Shown here: positions 22,307 through 31,756 of the stretch, in pieces
Layout: every line of letters starts with the position of its first letter
Position numbering within the stretch: position 1 is the stretch's first letter
Source: Parablautia muri
Lineage (GTDB): Bacteria; Bacillota; Clostridia; Lachnospirales; Lachnospiraceae
Assembly: GCF_009917485.1 (NCBI RefSeq)
Contig: NZ_QZDT01000040.1
Coordinates: forward strand, 1-32,954
Reading direction: 5' to 3'
Length of the DNA: 32,954 nucleotides
Translations under genes and position numbers: made by a program
Notes under the pieces: generated by a model
Told to the model about the DNA's origin: nothing
Databases searched by the model: none
What the model saw: the letters and a program-made list of their open reading frames with translations, nothing else

Positions 22307-23926
22307 ATGTCAGACAAGAAAAAAAGCAAGGAAGAAAAAAGTAAAGAGGAAAAAATCAAAGAAGAAAAGAAGCAAAACAATGATGTGGTGACAGCAGATA
22401 ATATAATTGCGCAAACACAGACAGCTATTTTGCTAAATGAGGATGTGACGAAGATGACAAGCACAGAAATTGAAATGGAATCCGGGAAAAAGAAGAAAAA
22501 AGCAAAGAAAGAGAAAAAGCCCTTAGACCGGTCAGCGAAGAAAAAACGCAAAAAAATCATTGGATTTAGTATCCTTGGTGTGGTGGTTATTCTTTTTGTT
22601 GTTATGAAGGTGTTTGGCAGCCAGGATACAGGCGTGTTTGTGGCCACAACCGGTGCAATGGTAGGAGAGATTGAGCAGATCATAAGCACCAGCGGCACGG
22701 TGACAACAGAAAAGACAAAAAGCTATTTTTCAGATGTGGATGTTCTGATAAGCGGTGTGTCTGTGGAAGCCGGGGATGCAGTGAAGGCCGGAGATGTACT
22801 GATTTCCTATGATGAAGAATCCATTGCCAGAGAAAAAGAACTGGCACAGCTAAAAGTTCAGTCAGCGGAAGGAAATTACAAAAATTCCGTACAGAACAAC
22901 AGCCAGAAAATAGGAGATTTAAACGAGGCAAACGTAAACCTTGAAGTTCTGGATCAGCAGATTGCGGATACAGAAGCGTACATAACCAATTTAAATTATA
23001 AGATAGACAAGAAAAAAAGTGACCTTGCTTACGAGGGTGCCCTGCTTCAGATTTCACTTCTTGATTGGCAGGACCAGCCGGATTCAGATGAATACATGAA
23101 TCTGCAGAAGTTGGTGCAGCTTAACAGCTATGAGCAGCAGAATAACAAGGAAATCCAAGGCTGGGAGGATGAGCTTGAGGTGTATAACAAGATGCTTTCC
23201 GACTACAAGGAATACCGTTCCGAGATGAAGTCTCAGCTTAGCTCGGCAGAGTCAAGCAGGATGACCTCAGGGGCCAGGGAAGAACTTGAGGCGGAGAAAC
23301 AGACCAAGGAGATTGAGGCGGTCGATTCACTGAAAAGCTTAGAGGCAGTGGAAAATGGTATAACGGCGGAATTTAACGGTGTTGTTACGGAAGTAAATGC
23401 GGTGGAAGGCGGGACTGTGGCAGCAGGCTCCCAGCTTCTCAAGCTGGAAAGTACAGAAAATGTAATGGTAAAAATTTCTGTGACCAAATATGATTTAGAT
23501 AAAATTGCAGTGGGGCAAAACGCAACGATTACCATTGGCAGCAAGGAATACAACGGTAAAATTTCCAAAATTAATAAAATGGCGGAAAAAAATAACAGTG
23601 GGGCTGCTGTAGTAGGTACTGAAATAGAAATTACAAATCCTGACAGTGATGTGATTCTGGGCGTAGAGGCCAAAGTAATCGTCTGTACGGCTAGAGAAGA
23701 AAACGCTGTGTTGATACCTGTAACCGCCGTTAATGTGGACATGGAAGGGGAGTTTGTTTACGCGGTGGAAGAAAATATTCTGGTGAAAAAGAAAATAGTG
23801 ACAGGTATTTCCTCTGATACAATGGTTCAGGTGACAGAAGGTCTTGCGGAAGGAGAACAGATTGTGACGGATGTAACCGCTAACCTTCAGGAGGGCATGA
23901 GTGTAATTGCAATGCCCCAGTCTTAG
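22307..23926 (+). CDS. Membrane fusion (adaptor) protein, MacA/HlyD family
   Basis: This is a 539-residue protein. It has an unusual Lys/Glu-rich cytoplasmic N-terminus (~80 residues), then one membrane segment ('IIGFSILGVVVILFVVMKVFG', ~84-104). The external part has a first lipoyl half ('VDVLISGVSVEAGDAVKAGDVLISYDEE'), a long coiled-coil hairpin, the second lipoyl half ('GITAEFNGVVTEVNAVEGGTVAAGSQLLKLES'), a beta-barrel domain, and a membrane-proximal domain ending 'VTEGLAEGEQIVTDVTANLQEGM'. It links the ABC permease to external substrates such as peptides. ATG 22307 follows GGGGAGAAA. It lies between ATPase and permease genes. Confidence 0.92.
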   Translation: MSDKKKSKEEKSKEEKIKEEKKQNNDVVTADNIIAQTQTAILLNEDVTKMTSTEIEMESGKKKKKAKKEKKPLDRSAKKKRKKIIGFSILGVVVILFVVMKVFGSQDTGVFVATTGAMVGEIEQIISTSGTVTTEKTKSYFSDVDVLISGVSVEAGDAVKAGDVLISYDEESIAREKELAQLKVQSAEGNYKNSVQNNSQKIGDLNEANVNLEVLDQQIADTEAYITNLNYKIDKKKSDLAYEGALLQISLLDWQDQPDSDEYMNLQKLVQLNSYEQQNNKEIQGWEDELEVYNKMLSDYKEYRSEMKSQLSSAESSRMTSGAREELEAEKQTKEIEAVDSLKSLEAVENGITAEFNGVVTEVNAVEGGTVAAGSQLLKLESTENVMVKISVTKYDLDKIAVGQNATITIGSKEYNGKISKINKMAEKNNSGAAVVGTEIEITNPDSDVILGVEAKVIVCTAREENAVLIPVTAVNVDMEGEFVYAVEENILVKKKIVTGISSDTMVQVTEGLAEGEQIVTDVTANLQEGMSVIAMPQS

Positions 23927-23974
23927 TAAAAATAACTGGAGAGCAGATTGACTTTTTAGTGGAAAGAGGGAACA

Positions 23975-25192
23975 ATGGCACAGATATGGGAATACATAAA
24001 GATTGCTTTGATGAACATAAGAAGCAATAAAGGGCGCTCCATTCTCACCATGCTGGGTATCATTATCGGAATCTCATCCGTTATCATGGTTATTTCCATT
24101 GGTAATGGTGTCAGAGGGCAGGTCAACTCAGAGTTGGAAGGGATTGCAGGAGGGCAGATTGCATTTTATGTGGACAGCACCAGAAAAGAAACTACGGTAA
24201 CTTTTGGTCAGACGGATTTTGATGCCATCGCTACGCAGATTGAGCATGTAAAGGGTGTAACCCCGCAGTTTGGTAGCTGGGGGACAGCCGAGGGACCTAA
24301 AGGAGATTATGATATCAGAATGACAGGAGGTACAACCGGCCTTCAATTCCTTTCATCAGAAGCAATTGTAAAAGGAAAATATTTTACACAAAACGATTAT
24401 GATGCCGCAAGTAATGTGTGTATTATTTCAGAGAGCAGTGCGGTAGCCTTATTTGGAACCAGTGATGTGGTGGGAATGACTTTTGACGCCACATTCTGGG
24501 GAGTTACACAGGAACTGAGGGTAATTGGTATTCGGAAGGACAGCGCCTCCTCAATCGTAACCTCCGGCTACGGAGTAACAACCATTGAGGCGGAGGTTCC
24601 GCTGACCTTTATGGCCAATAAGCTTGGCTATTATATAGATGAGATTGACCAATTTTACGTGGTGGCGGAAGCATCGGAGTATTGTACGGAGGTTGCATCT
24701 AAAGCGCTTGCCTTATTGGAAAGCAGGCATAATGTCCGTGGAGAAAATCAGATTATGATGGAAAGCTTTTCGGATATAGCAGCCCAATATGATACGATTT
24801 TAGGCTTTATCACAGTGTTTATCTCTTTTGTTGCAGCTATTTCCCTTCTCGTAGGCGGTATCGGCGTTATGAATATTATGCTGGTGTCCGTTACGGAGAG
24901 AACCAGAGAAATTGGAATCAGAAAGGCGCTTGGAGCAAGAACCGCTTCTGTTCTTTTGCAATTTTTGGCGGAGGCAGGAATTATTACCCTCCTTGGTGGT
25001 ATTATAGGCATTATCCTGGGAATAGCAGGAGCGGTTGGCGTTTGCTCAATCATGGATATTGTTGTGCAGGTGAATGTAAGTACAATTATTGGCGCTTCGG
25101 TATTCTCCTGTGGTGTTGGTATATTTTTTGGAATTTATCCGGCAAGGAAAGCTGCAAAGTTAAGCCCCATTGAGGCGCTGCGGCATGAATAA
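23975..25192 (+). CDS. ABC transporter permease, MacB/FtsX type
   Basis: This is a 405-residue permease. The N-terminal amphipathic/membrane segment is 'NIRSNKGRSILTMLGIIIGISSVIMVISIGNG' (~14-46). A large extracellular MacB periplasmic-core-type domain (~50-275) follows, then three membrane helices at the C-terminus ('TVFISFVAAISLLVGGIGVMNIMLVSVTERTREIGIRKALGA', and two more). The 'TERTREIGIRKALGA' coupling helix is diagnostic. With the upstream ATPase and adaptor it forms a mechanotransmission-type exporter, probably of peptides or antimicrobials. Substrate cannot be read from sequence. Confidence 0.95.
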   Translation: MAQIWEYIKIALMNIRSNKGRSILTMLGIIIGISSVIMVISIGNGVRGQVNSELEGIAGGQIAFYVDSTRKETTVTFGQTDFDAIATQIEHVKGVTPQFGSWGTAEGPKGDYDIRMTGGTTGLQFLSSEAIVKGKYFTQNDYDAASNVCIISESSAVALFGTSDVVGMTFDATFWGVTQELRVIGIRKDSASSIVTSGYGVTTIEAEVPLTFMANKLGYYIDEIDQFYVVAEASEYCTEVASKALALLESRHNVRGENQIMMESFSDIAAQYDTILGFITVFISFVAAISLLVGGIGVMNIMLVSVTERTREIGIRKALGARTASVLLQFLAEAGIITLLGGIIGIILGIAGAVGVCSIMDIVVQVNVSTIIGASVFSCGVGIFFGIYPARKAAKLSPIEALRHE

Positions 25193-25216
25193 AAGTGGAA
25201 GCAGCAAATTTTATTA

Positions 25217-25244
25217 TTGCACTTTAGTGTAATTTTAGTATAAT
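25217..25244 (+). promoter_or_regulatory. Promoter upstream of the YcxB-like gene
   Basis: TTGCAC (25217-25222) and TATAAT (25239-25244) have a 16-nt spacer. Confidence 0.6.
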
Positions 25245-25256
25245 GAAAAGAGTAGA

Positions 25257-25283
25257 GGGCACCTACACTGGTAGGTGCTCTTT
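25257..25283 (+). terminator. Hairpin with short T-run after the MacAB operon
   Basis: GCACCTAC (25259-25266) pairs with GTAGGTGC (25271-25278), followed by TCTTT. It could terminate the permease transcript. It also lies right after the 25217 promoter, so it might act as an attenuator for the next gene. Confidence 0.65.
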
Positions 25284-25361
25284 GAGTCAGGAGAAGATAA
25301 TAAAGAATTGTCACAGGCTTGCAGGCTATTTGGTGACAGTTACCTAGGATGAGGTTTTAAG

Positions 25362-25841
25362 ATGGAAGTTGAATTTGATGTTAAAATAACACCAGGCGCT
25401 CTGTACGATTATATGTTATTTCATACCTATACCAGTGCCTCCGGGTTGATAGGGGCTATCGTTGGCGCGCTCTTAGTGGTAGGATTTTTTATGGGGGCTG
25501 GTGTGATTTTTTTGATTGCAGGGGTTGTTATATTAGCTTATCTGCCATGGACGTTGTTTATAAAATCCAGACAGCAGTATTTGGCAAACCCGGCTTTTAA
25601 AAATCCCCTCCATTATAAAATGACAGAGGAGGGCGTAGAAGTATCCCAGGGAGAAGAAGTGCAGAGCCAGAAGTGGGGGGACATGCACAAAGCAGTATCC
25701 ACGCCCCGCAGTCTGATTTTGTATACTTCTCCGGTGAATGCATCTATTTTTCCCAAGAAGGATCTGGGAGAGAAGGCGTCTGGAGTGATTCAGATTATTT
25801 CTGTCCATATGCCATCTAAAAAAGTGAAGATACGCGGCTGA
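25362..25841 (+). CDS. YcxB-like membrane protein
   Basis: This is a 159-residue protein. After a short cytoplasmic start come two membrane segments ('LIGAIVGALLVVGFFMGAGVIFLIAGVVILAYLPWTLF', ~29-67). A C-terminal domain follows: 'YKMTEEGVEVSQGEEVQSQKWGDMHKAVSTPRSLILYTSPVNASIFPKKDL', the conserved YcxB-like domain. Function is unknown in the family. ATG 25362 follows GATGAGG. It lies between the exporter operon and tsaE, perhaps co-transcribed with the latter. Confidence 0.85.
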   Translation: MEVEFDVKITPGALYDYMLFHTYTSASGLIGAIVGALLVVGFFMGAGVIFLIAGVVILAYLPWTLFIKSRQQYLANPAFKNPLHYKMTEEGVEVSQGEEVQSQKWGDMHKAVSTPRSLILYTSPVNASIFPKKDLGEKASGVIQIISVHMPSKKVKIRG

Positions 25842-25887
25842 TATTGGGTATGAATGAACTTGCTTACGGTATGCAGGGGGTATAAAA

Positions 25888-26313
25888 ATGTTTGTGGAAA
25901 CGATGAGCCCAAAAGAAACCTTTGCGCTTGGGAGAAAAATTGGTGAAAAGGTATCTCCTGGCACAGTGTTAACCCTAACCGGTGATTTGGGAGCGGGGAA
26001 AACTGTTTTTTCCCAAGGACTGGCAGCCGGGCTTGGTGTTGTAGAGCCGGTAAACAGTCCTACTTTTACAATTTTGCAGATTTATGATGAAGGACGATGT
26101 CCTTTTTATCATTTTGATGTATATCGGATAGGCGATATTTCGGAGATGGATGAAATTGGGTACGAGGACTATTTTTATGGTGATGGGGTATGTCTGATTG
26201 AATGGGCTGATTTGATAAAAGAAATTCTTCCAAAACGGTATACCCAGATAACGATTTTAAAAGACATGGAAAAAGGATTTGACTATAGAAAAATACATAT
26301 AGCAGATGTGTAG
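25888..26313 (+). CDS. tsaE: tRNA t6A biosynthesis ATPase TsaE
   Basis: This is a 141-residue protein. Walker A is GDLGAGKT (32-39), then 'SPTFTILQIYD', 'FYHFDVYRI' and 'CLIEWADLI'. TsaE hydrolyses ATP and resets the TsaB-TsaD complex, which places threonylcarbamoyl on A37 of ANN-decoding tRNAs. Length is normal. The gene is followed by tsaB after 140 nt and shares the cluster with rimI and tsaD, the usual Firmicute order. Confidence 0.96.
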   Translation: MFVETMSPKETFALGRKIGEKVSPGTVLTLTGDLGAGKTVFSQGLAAGLGVVEPVNSPTFTILQIYDEGRCPFYHFDVYRIGDISEMDEIGYEDYFYGDGVCLIEWADLIKEILPKRYTQITILKDMEKGFDYRKIHIADV

Positions 26314-26453
26314 CCTATGTATCAGACATTCTGGGATGAGCTCTAAGTATTCCTGACCAATGATCTGGTGCTTGTATATAGGGTATCTTGCCTGCAGTCC
26401 ATTTGTTGGCTGTTGGAGACAGGAAGGGTTAGAATGGAGGAAATACAACGGGT

Positions 26454-27188
26454 ATGAAAATAATTGCAATAGATAGTTCGGGGCTGGTGGCCTCGGTAGC
26501 CATTGTGGAGGACGATATTCTGATAGGGGAATACAATGTCCAGTACAAGAAAACCCATTCCCAAACCTTGCTTCCTATGCTGGACGAGCTTAAGAAAATG
26601 GTAGAACTTGATTTAAAGGAAGTGGACGCGATTGCATTGGCAAAAGGCCCAGGATCCTTTACCGGCTTACGGATTGGCTCAGCGACTGCCAAGGGACTTG
26701 GCCTTGCAATAAAGGTGCCTTTGGTTGAAATCCCTACTTTGGACGGAATGGCATGTAATCTGTATGGCACAGACAAGCTGGTCTGTCCGATTATGGACGC
26801 CAGAAGAAATCAGGTATATACAGGAATCTATAAATTTGTAAGACGGGAGGGCAACCCTTCCTCCTATGCGCTTAAAAGTCTGGTTAAGCAGTGTGCTGTT
26901 TCAATAGATGAAATAGTAGGTAAATGCAATGCGCTGGAAGAAGAAGTTATTTTTTTGGGAGATGGTGTGCCGGTTTTTGGCAAGAGACTTGGGGAATCCT
27001 TGAAGGTTCCTTACAGCTTTGCCCCTGCCCATATGAACAGACAAAGAGCAGCCTCCTTTGCCATGTTGGCTTTTGACTATTTGAAGGAGGGGAAATTTGT
27101 TGCTGCTAGAGACCATGCGCCAGAGTACTTAAGATTGTCTCAGGCGGAAAGAGAGAAAGCTAAGAAGGAAATGCAGACAAAGCCGTGA
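26454..27188 (+). CDS. tsaB: tRNA t6A biosynthesis protein TsaB
   Basis: This is a 244-residue ASKHA-fold protein: 'MKIIAIDSSGLVASVAIVEDD', 'THSQTLLPMLDELKKM', 'AKGPGSFTGLRIGSATAKGLGLAI' and 'CPIMDARRNQVYTGIY' are the TsaB signatures. It dimerises with TsaD and recruits TsaE. ATG 26454 follows GGAGGAAATA. Length matches the family (~230-245). Confidence 0.95.
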   Translation: MKIIAIDSSGLVASVAIVEDDILIGEYNVQYKKTHSQTLLPMLDELKKMVELDLKEVDAIALAKGPGSFTGLRIGSATAKGLGLAIKVPLVEIPTLDGMACNLYGTDKLVCPIMDARRNQVYTGIYKFVRREGNPSSYALKSLVKQCAVSIDEIVGKCNALEEEVIFLGDGVPVFGKRLGESLKVPYSFAPAHMNRQRAASFAMLAFDYLKEGKFVAARDHAPEYLRLSQAEREKAKKEMQTKP

Positions 27189-27280
27189 AGGTGAGTACTA
27201 ATCCAGGGAATTTTGCAGTATATGCAAAACTTTGGGTCCTACTATTATGGGGGCTTTGTGTTTTATGCTAGGAGAACGAT

Positions 27281-27715
27281 GTGTTACGGATAAGAGAAAT
27301 GGAAGCTGCTGATGTGGAAACAGTCAGCAAGCTGGAAAGTGAAACCTTTTCCATGCCCTGGTCGGCAAAGGATTTTTTGGAAATGGTGGAGGCTGACTAT
27401 GCCTATTACTGCGTGGCCGAAATAGATGGCAGAATTGTTGGCTGCTGTGGCATTAGGAATATAGCGGGAGAAGGAGAAATCACCAACGTGATGGTAGCGG
27501 CCGATGACAGAAAAAAGGGAATCGGTAAAAAAATGATGGAATATATGTTAGAGAGAGCAAGTCAGGTTGGCATAGGCAGCTGTACCTTGGAGGTGCGGGT
27601 CAGTAACCGGGCTGCAATCAGGCTGTATGAGAGCTTGGGCTTTAAGGGGGAGGGGGTACGGCCGAATTTCTATGATAAGCCGAAGGAAGATGCCCTGATT
27701 ATGTGGAAAAGATAG
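27281..27715 (+). CDS. rimI: Ribosomal protein S18-alanine N-acetyltransferase RimI
   Basis: This is a 144-residue GNAT acetyltransferase. It contains 'FSMPWSAKDF', the acetyl-CoA site 'VMVAADDRKKGIGKKMMEYML' (motif A, RxxGxG/A) and 'LEVRVSNRAAIRLYESLGFKGEGVRPNFY' (motif B). It acetylates the N-terminus of S18 in the family. The start is GTG 27281 with AGGAG 6 nt upstream; the overlapping ATG at 27279 runs into a stop. It lies in the tsa cluster as in most Firmicutes. Confidence 0.93.
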   Translation: MLRIREMEAADVETVSKLESETFSMPWSAKDFLEMVEADYAYYCVAEIDGRIVGCCGIRNIAGEGEITNVMVAADDRKKGIGKKMMEYMLERASQVGIGSCTLEVRVSNRAAIRLYESLGFKGEGVRPNFYDKPKEDALIMWKR

Positions 27716-27799
27716 ACAGTGCATGGAAGAATTACCACTAGTCCTGGTCGCACTTTTATGTATAATAGGTGTTAGAGGATATCAAAGGAGGATAAGACC

Positions 27800-28048
27800 A
27801 TGCGAATTTATTTTGATGAAAATAAAAATGAATTGTCAGCTGTTATCTGTAATAAATGCAAGAGAGAATTAAAGGTTGAAAAAGGAATTTTAAAGGAAGG
27901 ATGCTTTAGCGGAAATATTCAGTTCGGATATTTCAGCAATAAGGATGGAAGGAAACATTCCTTTGATTTATGCGAGGAATGTTATGATAAAATGATTCAA
28001 GAATTTGCCATTCCGGTAGAGGAGGAGGAAATCACGGAACTGCTCTAG
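27800..28048 (+). CDS. Small zinc-binding-type protein, conserved hypothetical
   Basis: This is an 82-residue protein. CNKC (~17-20) and CEEC (~59-62) form a likely single zinc site ('AVICNKCKRELKV' ... 'HSFDLCEECYDKMIQEF'); the tail is acidic. I recall similar small proteins in Lachnospiraceae, but no function. ATG 27800 has AAAGGAGG upstream. It lies between rimI and rnz in the same orientation. Confidence 0.75.
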   Translation: MRIYFDENKNELSAVICNKCKRELKVEKGILKEGCFSGNIQFGYFSNKDGRKHSFDLCEECYDKMIQEFAIPVEEEEITELL

Positions 28049-28148
28049 AGCGGCTTCTCCAAGGTGTATTGAGATTTGTAACGAGAGGTTTTTCGTTACG
28101 GACTGGCGAGATGGATGTGGGAATGGCATAAGAGAGGTTGAGAAATTT

Positions 28149-29072
28149 ATGCTGGATATTTGTTTGCTGGGGACAGGCGGGATGATGCCCCTCCCCTATA
28201 GGTGGCTGACATCCATGATGGCCAGATACAATGGAAAAAGTATATTGATTGATTGTGGGGAAGGAACGCAGATTGCAATGAAGGAAAAGGGCTGGAGCCC
28301 GAAACCTATTGAGGTAATCTGCTTCACTCACTTTCATGCGGATCATATTAGCGGACTGCCGGGAATGCTTCTGACTATGGGGAATGCAGAACGGACAGAG
28401 CCGCTTCTTTTAGTGGGGCCTAAAGGACTTTCAAAGGTGACAGCATCTTTGCGGGTGATTGCGCCGGAGCTTCCTTTTGTGATAGATTGTCTGGAATTAA
28501 ACGAGGCAGAACACACGATTTTCTTTGACGGTTTTAAGATAGTGGCGTTCAGAGTGAATCACAATGTCCCTTGCTATGGTTACAGCATGTCCATTGAGAG
28601 AACCGGTAAATTTCAGGTAGAGCGTGCACTTTCTTTCGAAATAGAAAAAAAATACTGGAATCGACTGCAAAGAGGTGAGACAATAGATACAGGGGAACGG
28701 ATTTTGACACCGGAGATGGTTTTGGGGTCTGCAAGGAAGGGGCTTAAAGTGACTTATTGTACCGATACAAGGCCTACGGAAGGAATTGTAAAACATGCTG
28801 CCGGTTCAGACCTTTTTATATGTGAGGGCATGTACGGGGAGGCTGATAAGAAAGCAAAGGCAAAAGAAAATAAGCATATGACCTTCTATGAGGCAGCAGA
28901 GCTGGCAAAGCGGGCGGAGGTTTCAAGACTTTGGCTGACACATTACAGCCCATCTTTAAATAGGCCGGAAGAATACCTGCCGGCAGTCAGAAGAATTTTT
29001 CCGGCGGCAGAAACTTGCAAAGATGGAAAGACAATAGAGCTTATGTTTGAGGAAGAAGATGCCGAAAAATAA
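28149..29072 (+). CDS. rnz: Ribonuclease Z (tRNA 3'-processing endonuclease)
   Basis: This is a 307-residue metallo-beta-lactamase-fold RNase. It contains 'LLGTGGMMPLPYRWLTSM', the metal motif 'FTHFHADHISGLPGM' (HxHxDH), 'VNHNVPCYGYS', 'YCTDTRPTEGIVKHAAGSDLFICEGMY' and 'LTHYSPSL'. It matures the 3' ends of tRNA precursors that lack encoded CCA. This fits the two CCA-less tRNA-Ser genes at the end of this window. Normal family length. Confidence 0.95.
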   Translation: MLDICLLGTGGMMPLPYRWLTSMMARYNGKSILIDCGEGTQIAMKEKGWSPKPIEVICFTHFHADHISGLPGMLLTMGNAERTEPLLLVGPKGLSKVTASLRVIAPELPFVIDCLELNEAEHTIFFDGFKIVAFRVNHNVPCYGYSMSIERTGKFQVERALSFEIEKKYWNRLQRGETIDTGERILTPEMVLGSARKGLKVTYCTDTRPTEGIVKHAAGSDLFICEGMYGEADKKAKAKENKHMTFYEAAELAKRAEVSRLWLTHYSPSLNRPEEYLPAVRRIFPAAETCKDGKTIELMFEEEDAEK

Positions 29073-29128
29073 ATAAGGAATCATTTCGTCTCAGAAACCA
29101 GGGAGGCGGGAAAAAGGAGGGGAACCGG

Positions 29129-29716
29129 ATGAGCAAAGGGAAAGGCCAGGGAGGAATCAAGGTTTTAATTGTTATCATAGTTTTAGTATGTCTGGCGCTT
29201 GGCTACTATTATTATTTGTCAAACAAAAGAACTGAGGAGTCGGAGCAGCAGGTAAAAGCAACTGCAGTTCAAGAGGTTTTGATGCGCGATTTGGAAAGTA
29301 ATTATCCGCCAACACCCAGGGAAGTAGTTAAATATTATGCAGAGATTACCAAGTGCCTTTATGTGGAAAGCTACACGGAAGAAGAATTCCACGATATGGC
29401 TATGCAGATACAGAAACTGTATGATGATGAGCTGGTTGCCAACAAGACAGAGCAGCAATATTTAGATGATCTGGGACTGGATGTTGATGGTTTGAAAGAA
29501 CAGGAGATTGTGGTGTCAAGCTATTCTCCGGCTTCCAGTACAGATGTAGAAGAATTTACGAAGGACGGCTATAGCTGGGCACAAATGCGCTGTACCTTTA
29601 ATCTAAGACAGGGGACTGAGTTCCAAAAAACAGATGAAATTTTTCTTCTGCGCAAGGATGAGGAAGGACATTGGAAAATTTACGGCTGGACCTTGGCAGA
29701 TGAGGAAAACGCCTAG
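29129..29716 (+). CDS. Membrane-anchored hypothetical protein (DUF6715-like)
   Basis: This is a 195-residue protein. A short basic N-terminus and one membrane segment ('[19 protein letters not shown]', ~12-30) precede an extracellular domain with '[28 protein letters not shown]' and a C-terminal '[16 protein letters not shown]'. The length and order resemble a Lachnospiraceae-specific family that I believe is DUF6715; the label is from memory. ATG 29129 follows AGGAGG. It lies between rnz and tsaD. Confidence 0.8.
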   Translation: MSKGKGQGGIKVLIVIIVLVCLALGYYYYLSNKRTEESEQQVKATAVQEVLMRDLESNYPPTPREVVKYYAEITKCLYVESYTEEEFHDMAMQIQKLYDDELVANKTEQQYLDDLGLDVDGLKEQEIVVSSYSPASSTDVEEFTKDGYSWAQMRCTFNLRQGTEFQKTDEIFLLRKDEEGHWKIYGWTLADEENA

Positions 29717-29769
29717 CGCTTTTTGGGGCTTTTTGTGCCTTGGGAGACGCGGAAGGAATGGATATAAAA

Positions 29770-30798
29770 ATGGAAAAAGATATTTCTATACTTGCAATCG
29801 AAAGCTCCTGTGATGAAACGGCGGCGGCGGTGGTAAGAAATGGAAGGGAAGTATTGTCTAATGTGATTGATTCCCAGATTGCGCTGCACACAGAATACGG
29901 AGGGGTGGTGCCGGAAATTGCCTCCCGCAAGCATATTGAAAAAATAAACCAGGTGATAGAAAAGGCGCTTGCCGATGCGGACAGGACGCTTTCGCAAATG
30001 GATGCGATTGCCGTTACTTATGGCCCGGGACTGGTGGGGGCATTGCTTGTAGGAGTTTCAGCTGCCAAGGCAATCAGTTTTGCTTCGAATATTCCTCTAG
30101 TGGGAGTGCATCATATAGAGGGACATATCAGCGCTAATTATATTGAAAACAAAGAACTAAAGCCGCCTTTTTTATGTTTGGTAGTCTCCGGGGGGCATTC
30201 CCACTTAGTGGTGGTGAAGGATTATGGGGAATATGAAATTATAGGAAGAACAAGAGATGATGCTGCCGGGGAGGCCTTTGACAAGGTTGCCCGTGCGATT
30301 GGATTGGGGTATCCGGGAGGACCTAAAATTGACAAGGTTTCCAGGGAGGGTAATCCGGATGCCATACATTTTCCGCGGGCCAAAGTGGGAGATGCTGCGT
30401 ATGATTTTAGTTTTAGCGGATTAAAATCAGCAGTTTTGAATTATTTAAATTCCTGTCAGATGAAGGGGGAGGAAGCAGTTGTGGCGGATGTGGCGGCTTC
30501 CTTTCAGAAGGCTGTGATAGATGTGCTTGTGGAGCACTCCATGGATGCGATTGCAAAATATGGGTATAAAAAGTTTGCCATTGCAGGCGGCGTTGCTTCA
30601 AACAGTGGCCTGCGAAAGGCTTTTGAAGAGACTTGCGCAAGAGAAGGGATTGATTTCTATCACCCGTCCCCTCTATATTGTACGGATAATGCGGCAATGA
30701 TAGGGGTGGCCGCCTACTACGAGTATCGGAATGGTGTGCGTCATGGATTTGATTTAAATGCAGTGCCTAATTTAAAGCTGGGTGAGAGAATTGTGTGA
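29770..30798 (+). CDS. tsaD: tRNA N6-adenosine threonylcarbamoyltransferase TsaD
   Basis: This is a 342-residue ASKHA-fold enzyme that transfers threonylcarbamoyl from its AMP ester to A37. Signatures are '[16 protein letters not shown]', '[16 protein letters not shown]', the metal ligands in 'GVHHIEGHI' (~H115, H119), '[11 protein letters not shown]', '[18 protein letters not shown]' and '[13 protein letters not shown]'. ATG 29770 is chosen; ATG 29758 or TTG 29740 would add 4-10 residues, and GGAAGGA lies between, so the start is not certain. It works with TsaB and TsaE encoded upstream. Confidence 0.96.
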   Translation: MEKDISILAIESSCDETAAAVVRNGREVLSNVIDSQIALHTEYGGVVPEIASRKHIEKINQVIEKALADADRTLSQMDAIAVTYGPGLVGALLVGVSAAKAISFASNIPLVGVHHIEGHISANYIENKELKPPFLCLVVSGGHSHLVVVKDYGEYEIIGRTRDDAAGEAFDKVARAIGLGYPGGPKIDKVSREGNPDAIHFPRAKVGDAAYDFSFSGLKSAVLNYLNSCQMKGEEAVVADVAASFQKAVIDVLVEHSMDAIAKYGYKKFAIAGGVASNSGLRKAFEETCAREGIDFYHPSPLYCTDNAAMIGVAAYYEYRNGVRHGFDLNAVPNLKLGERIV

Positions 30799-30895
30799 GA
30801 AAAATGCCTGAAAACGCCTGTAAAGGCGGGCACTCTTTGTACCAATTTGTGCTTGGCCCCAATTTTTGGGGTTGCTGGTAAGAATGGGGATTCAT

Positions 30896-31618
30896 ATGAG
30901 CAGGGAGAAAAAATTGCGCACAGCCGCGGTTGTTTTAGCCGCCGGCAGCGGAAAAAGAATGGAGAGCAGTACAAAAAAGCAGTATATGCTCATTGCCGGA
31001 AAACCGGTTATCTATTATTCCCTGAAGACCTTTCAGGAAAGTTTTGTGGATGAAATTGTCCTGGTGGTATCCCCTGGGGATGCCATGTATTGTAAAAAAG
31101 AGATTGTTGAAAAATATGGTTTTAGCAAGGTACAACACATTGTCGAAGGGGGAAAAGAACGGTATCATTCTGTGGCAATCGGATTAGACAGCATTTCTTC
31201 CTGCGATTTTGTCTTTATTCATGATGGGGCAAGACCTGTGGTGACAGAGGACATATTGGAAAGGGCGCTTTGCTGTGTTCGGGAATATGAAGCCTGCGTT
31301 GTGGGAATGCCGGTAAAGGATACAATTAAAATTGCTGATCGTGAAGGGAATATCGCATCTACGCCGGAACGGAAGCTGGTGTGGACAATACAGACACCTC
31401 AGGCTTTTGCCTTGCCCTTGATTAAGGGGGCTTATCAAAACCTGCTGCAAAAAGAAAAGGAGCTTTTAAAAGCCGGCATATCTGTGACAGATGATGCTAT
31501 GGTCATAGAGACACTGACAGGACATCCTGTCAGACTTGTGGAAGGTTCCTATGAAAATATAAAAATAACAACGCCTGAAGATATTCAGATAGCGGAGCAT
31601 CTTCTTCTGCACAAATAA
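30896..31618 (+). CDS. ispD: 2-C-methyl-D-erythritol 4-phosphate cytidylyltransferase IspD
   Basis: This is a 240-residue enzyme of the MEP isoprenoid pathway: MEP plus CTP gives CDP-ME. Visible are the CTP-binding 'AAVVLAAGSGKRMESSTKKQYMLIAGKPVIYYSL' (including the catalytic Arg/Lys), 'VEGGKERYHSVAIGLD', 'IHDGARPVVT', 'VGMPVKDTIK' and 'TPQAF', 'DDAMVIE', 'ITTPEDIQIAE'. ATG 30896 is chosen because GGGGA is 5 nt upstream; earlier in-frame starts add ten residues. Length is normal. Confidence 0.95.
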   Translation: MSREKKLRTAAVVLAAGSGKRMESSTKKQYMLIAGKPVIYYSLKTFQESFVDEIVLVVSPGDAMYCKKEIVEKYGFSKVQHIVEGGKERYHSVAIGLDSISSCDFVFIHDGARPVVTEDILERALCCVREYEACVVGMPVKDTIKIADREGNIASTPERKLVWTIQTPQAFALPLIKGAYQNLLQKEKELLKAGISVTDDAMVIETLTGHPVRLVEGSYENIKITTPEDIQIAEHLLLHK

Positions 31619-31667
31619 CAGAGAACCTCCAGTAGTGGTTTTATCTTCAATATTTTTATGTGTGAAA

Positions 31668-31703
31668 ATGAAGTTTTAGGTATATTTAACCTAAAATCTT
31701 CAT
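31668..31703. repeat. Near-perfect 14-bp inverted repeat between ispD and the synthetase gene
   Basis: ATGAAGTTTTAGGT (31668-31681) pairs with ACCTAAAA-T-CTTCAT (31689-31703) with one bulged T and a 7-nt loop. No strong T-run follows on either side. It may be a weak bidirectional terminator or an operator. Confidence 0.55.
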
Positions 31704-31756
31704 ATGAATGGTATTCGAGGCCTAAAACATATTAATTTTTGGAAGGAAACCACAGA

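Noticed and set aside
22270-22698. 142-codon minus-strand ORF, Ser/Phe-rich
   Set aside because: It is the antisense shadow of the Lys/Glu-rich N-terminus of the adaptor protein.
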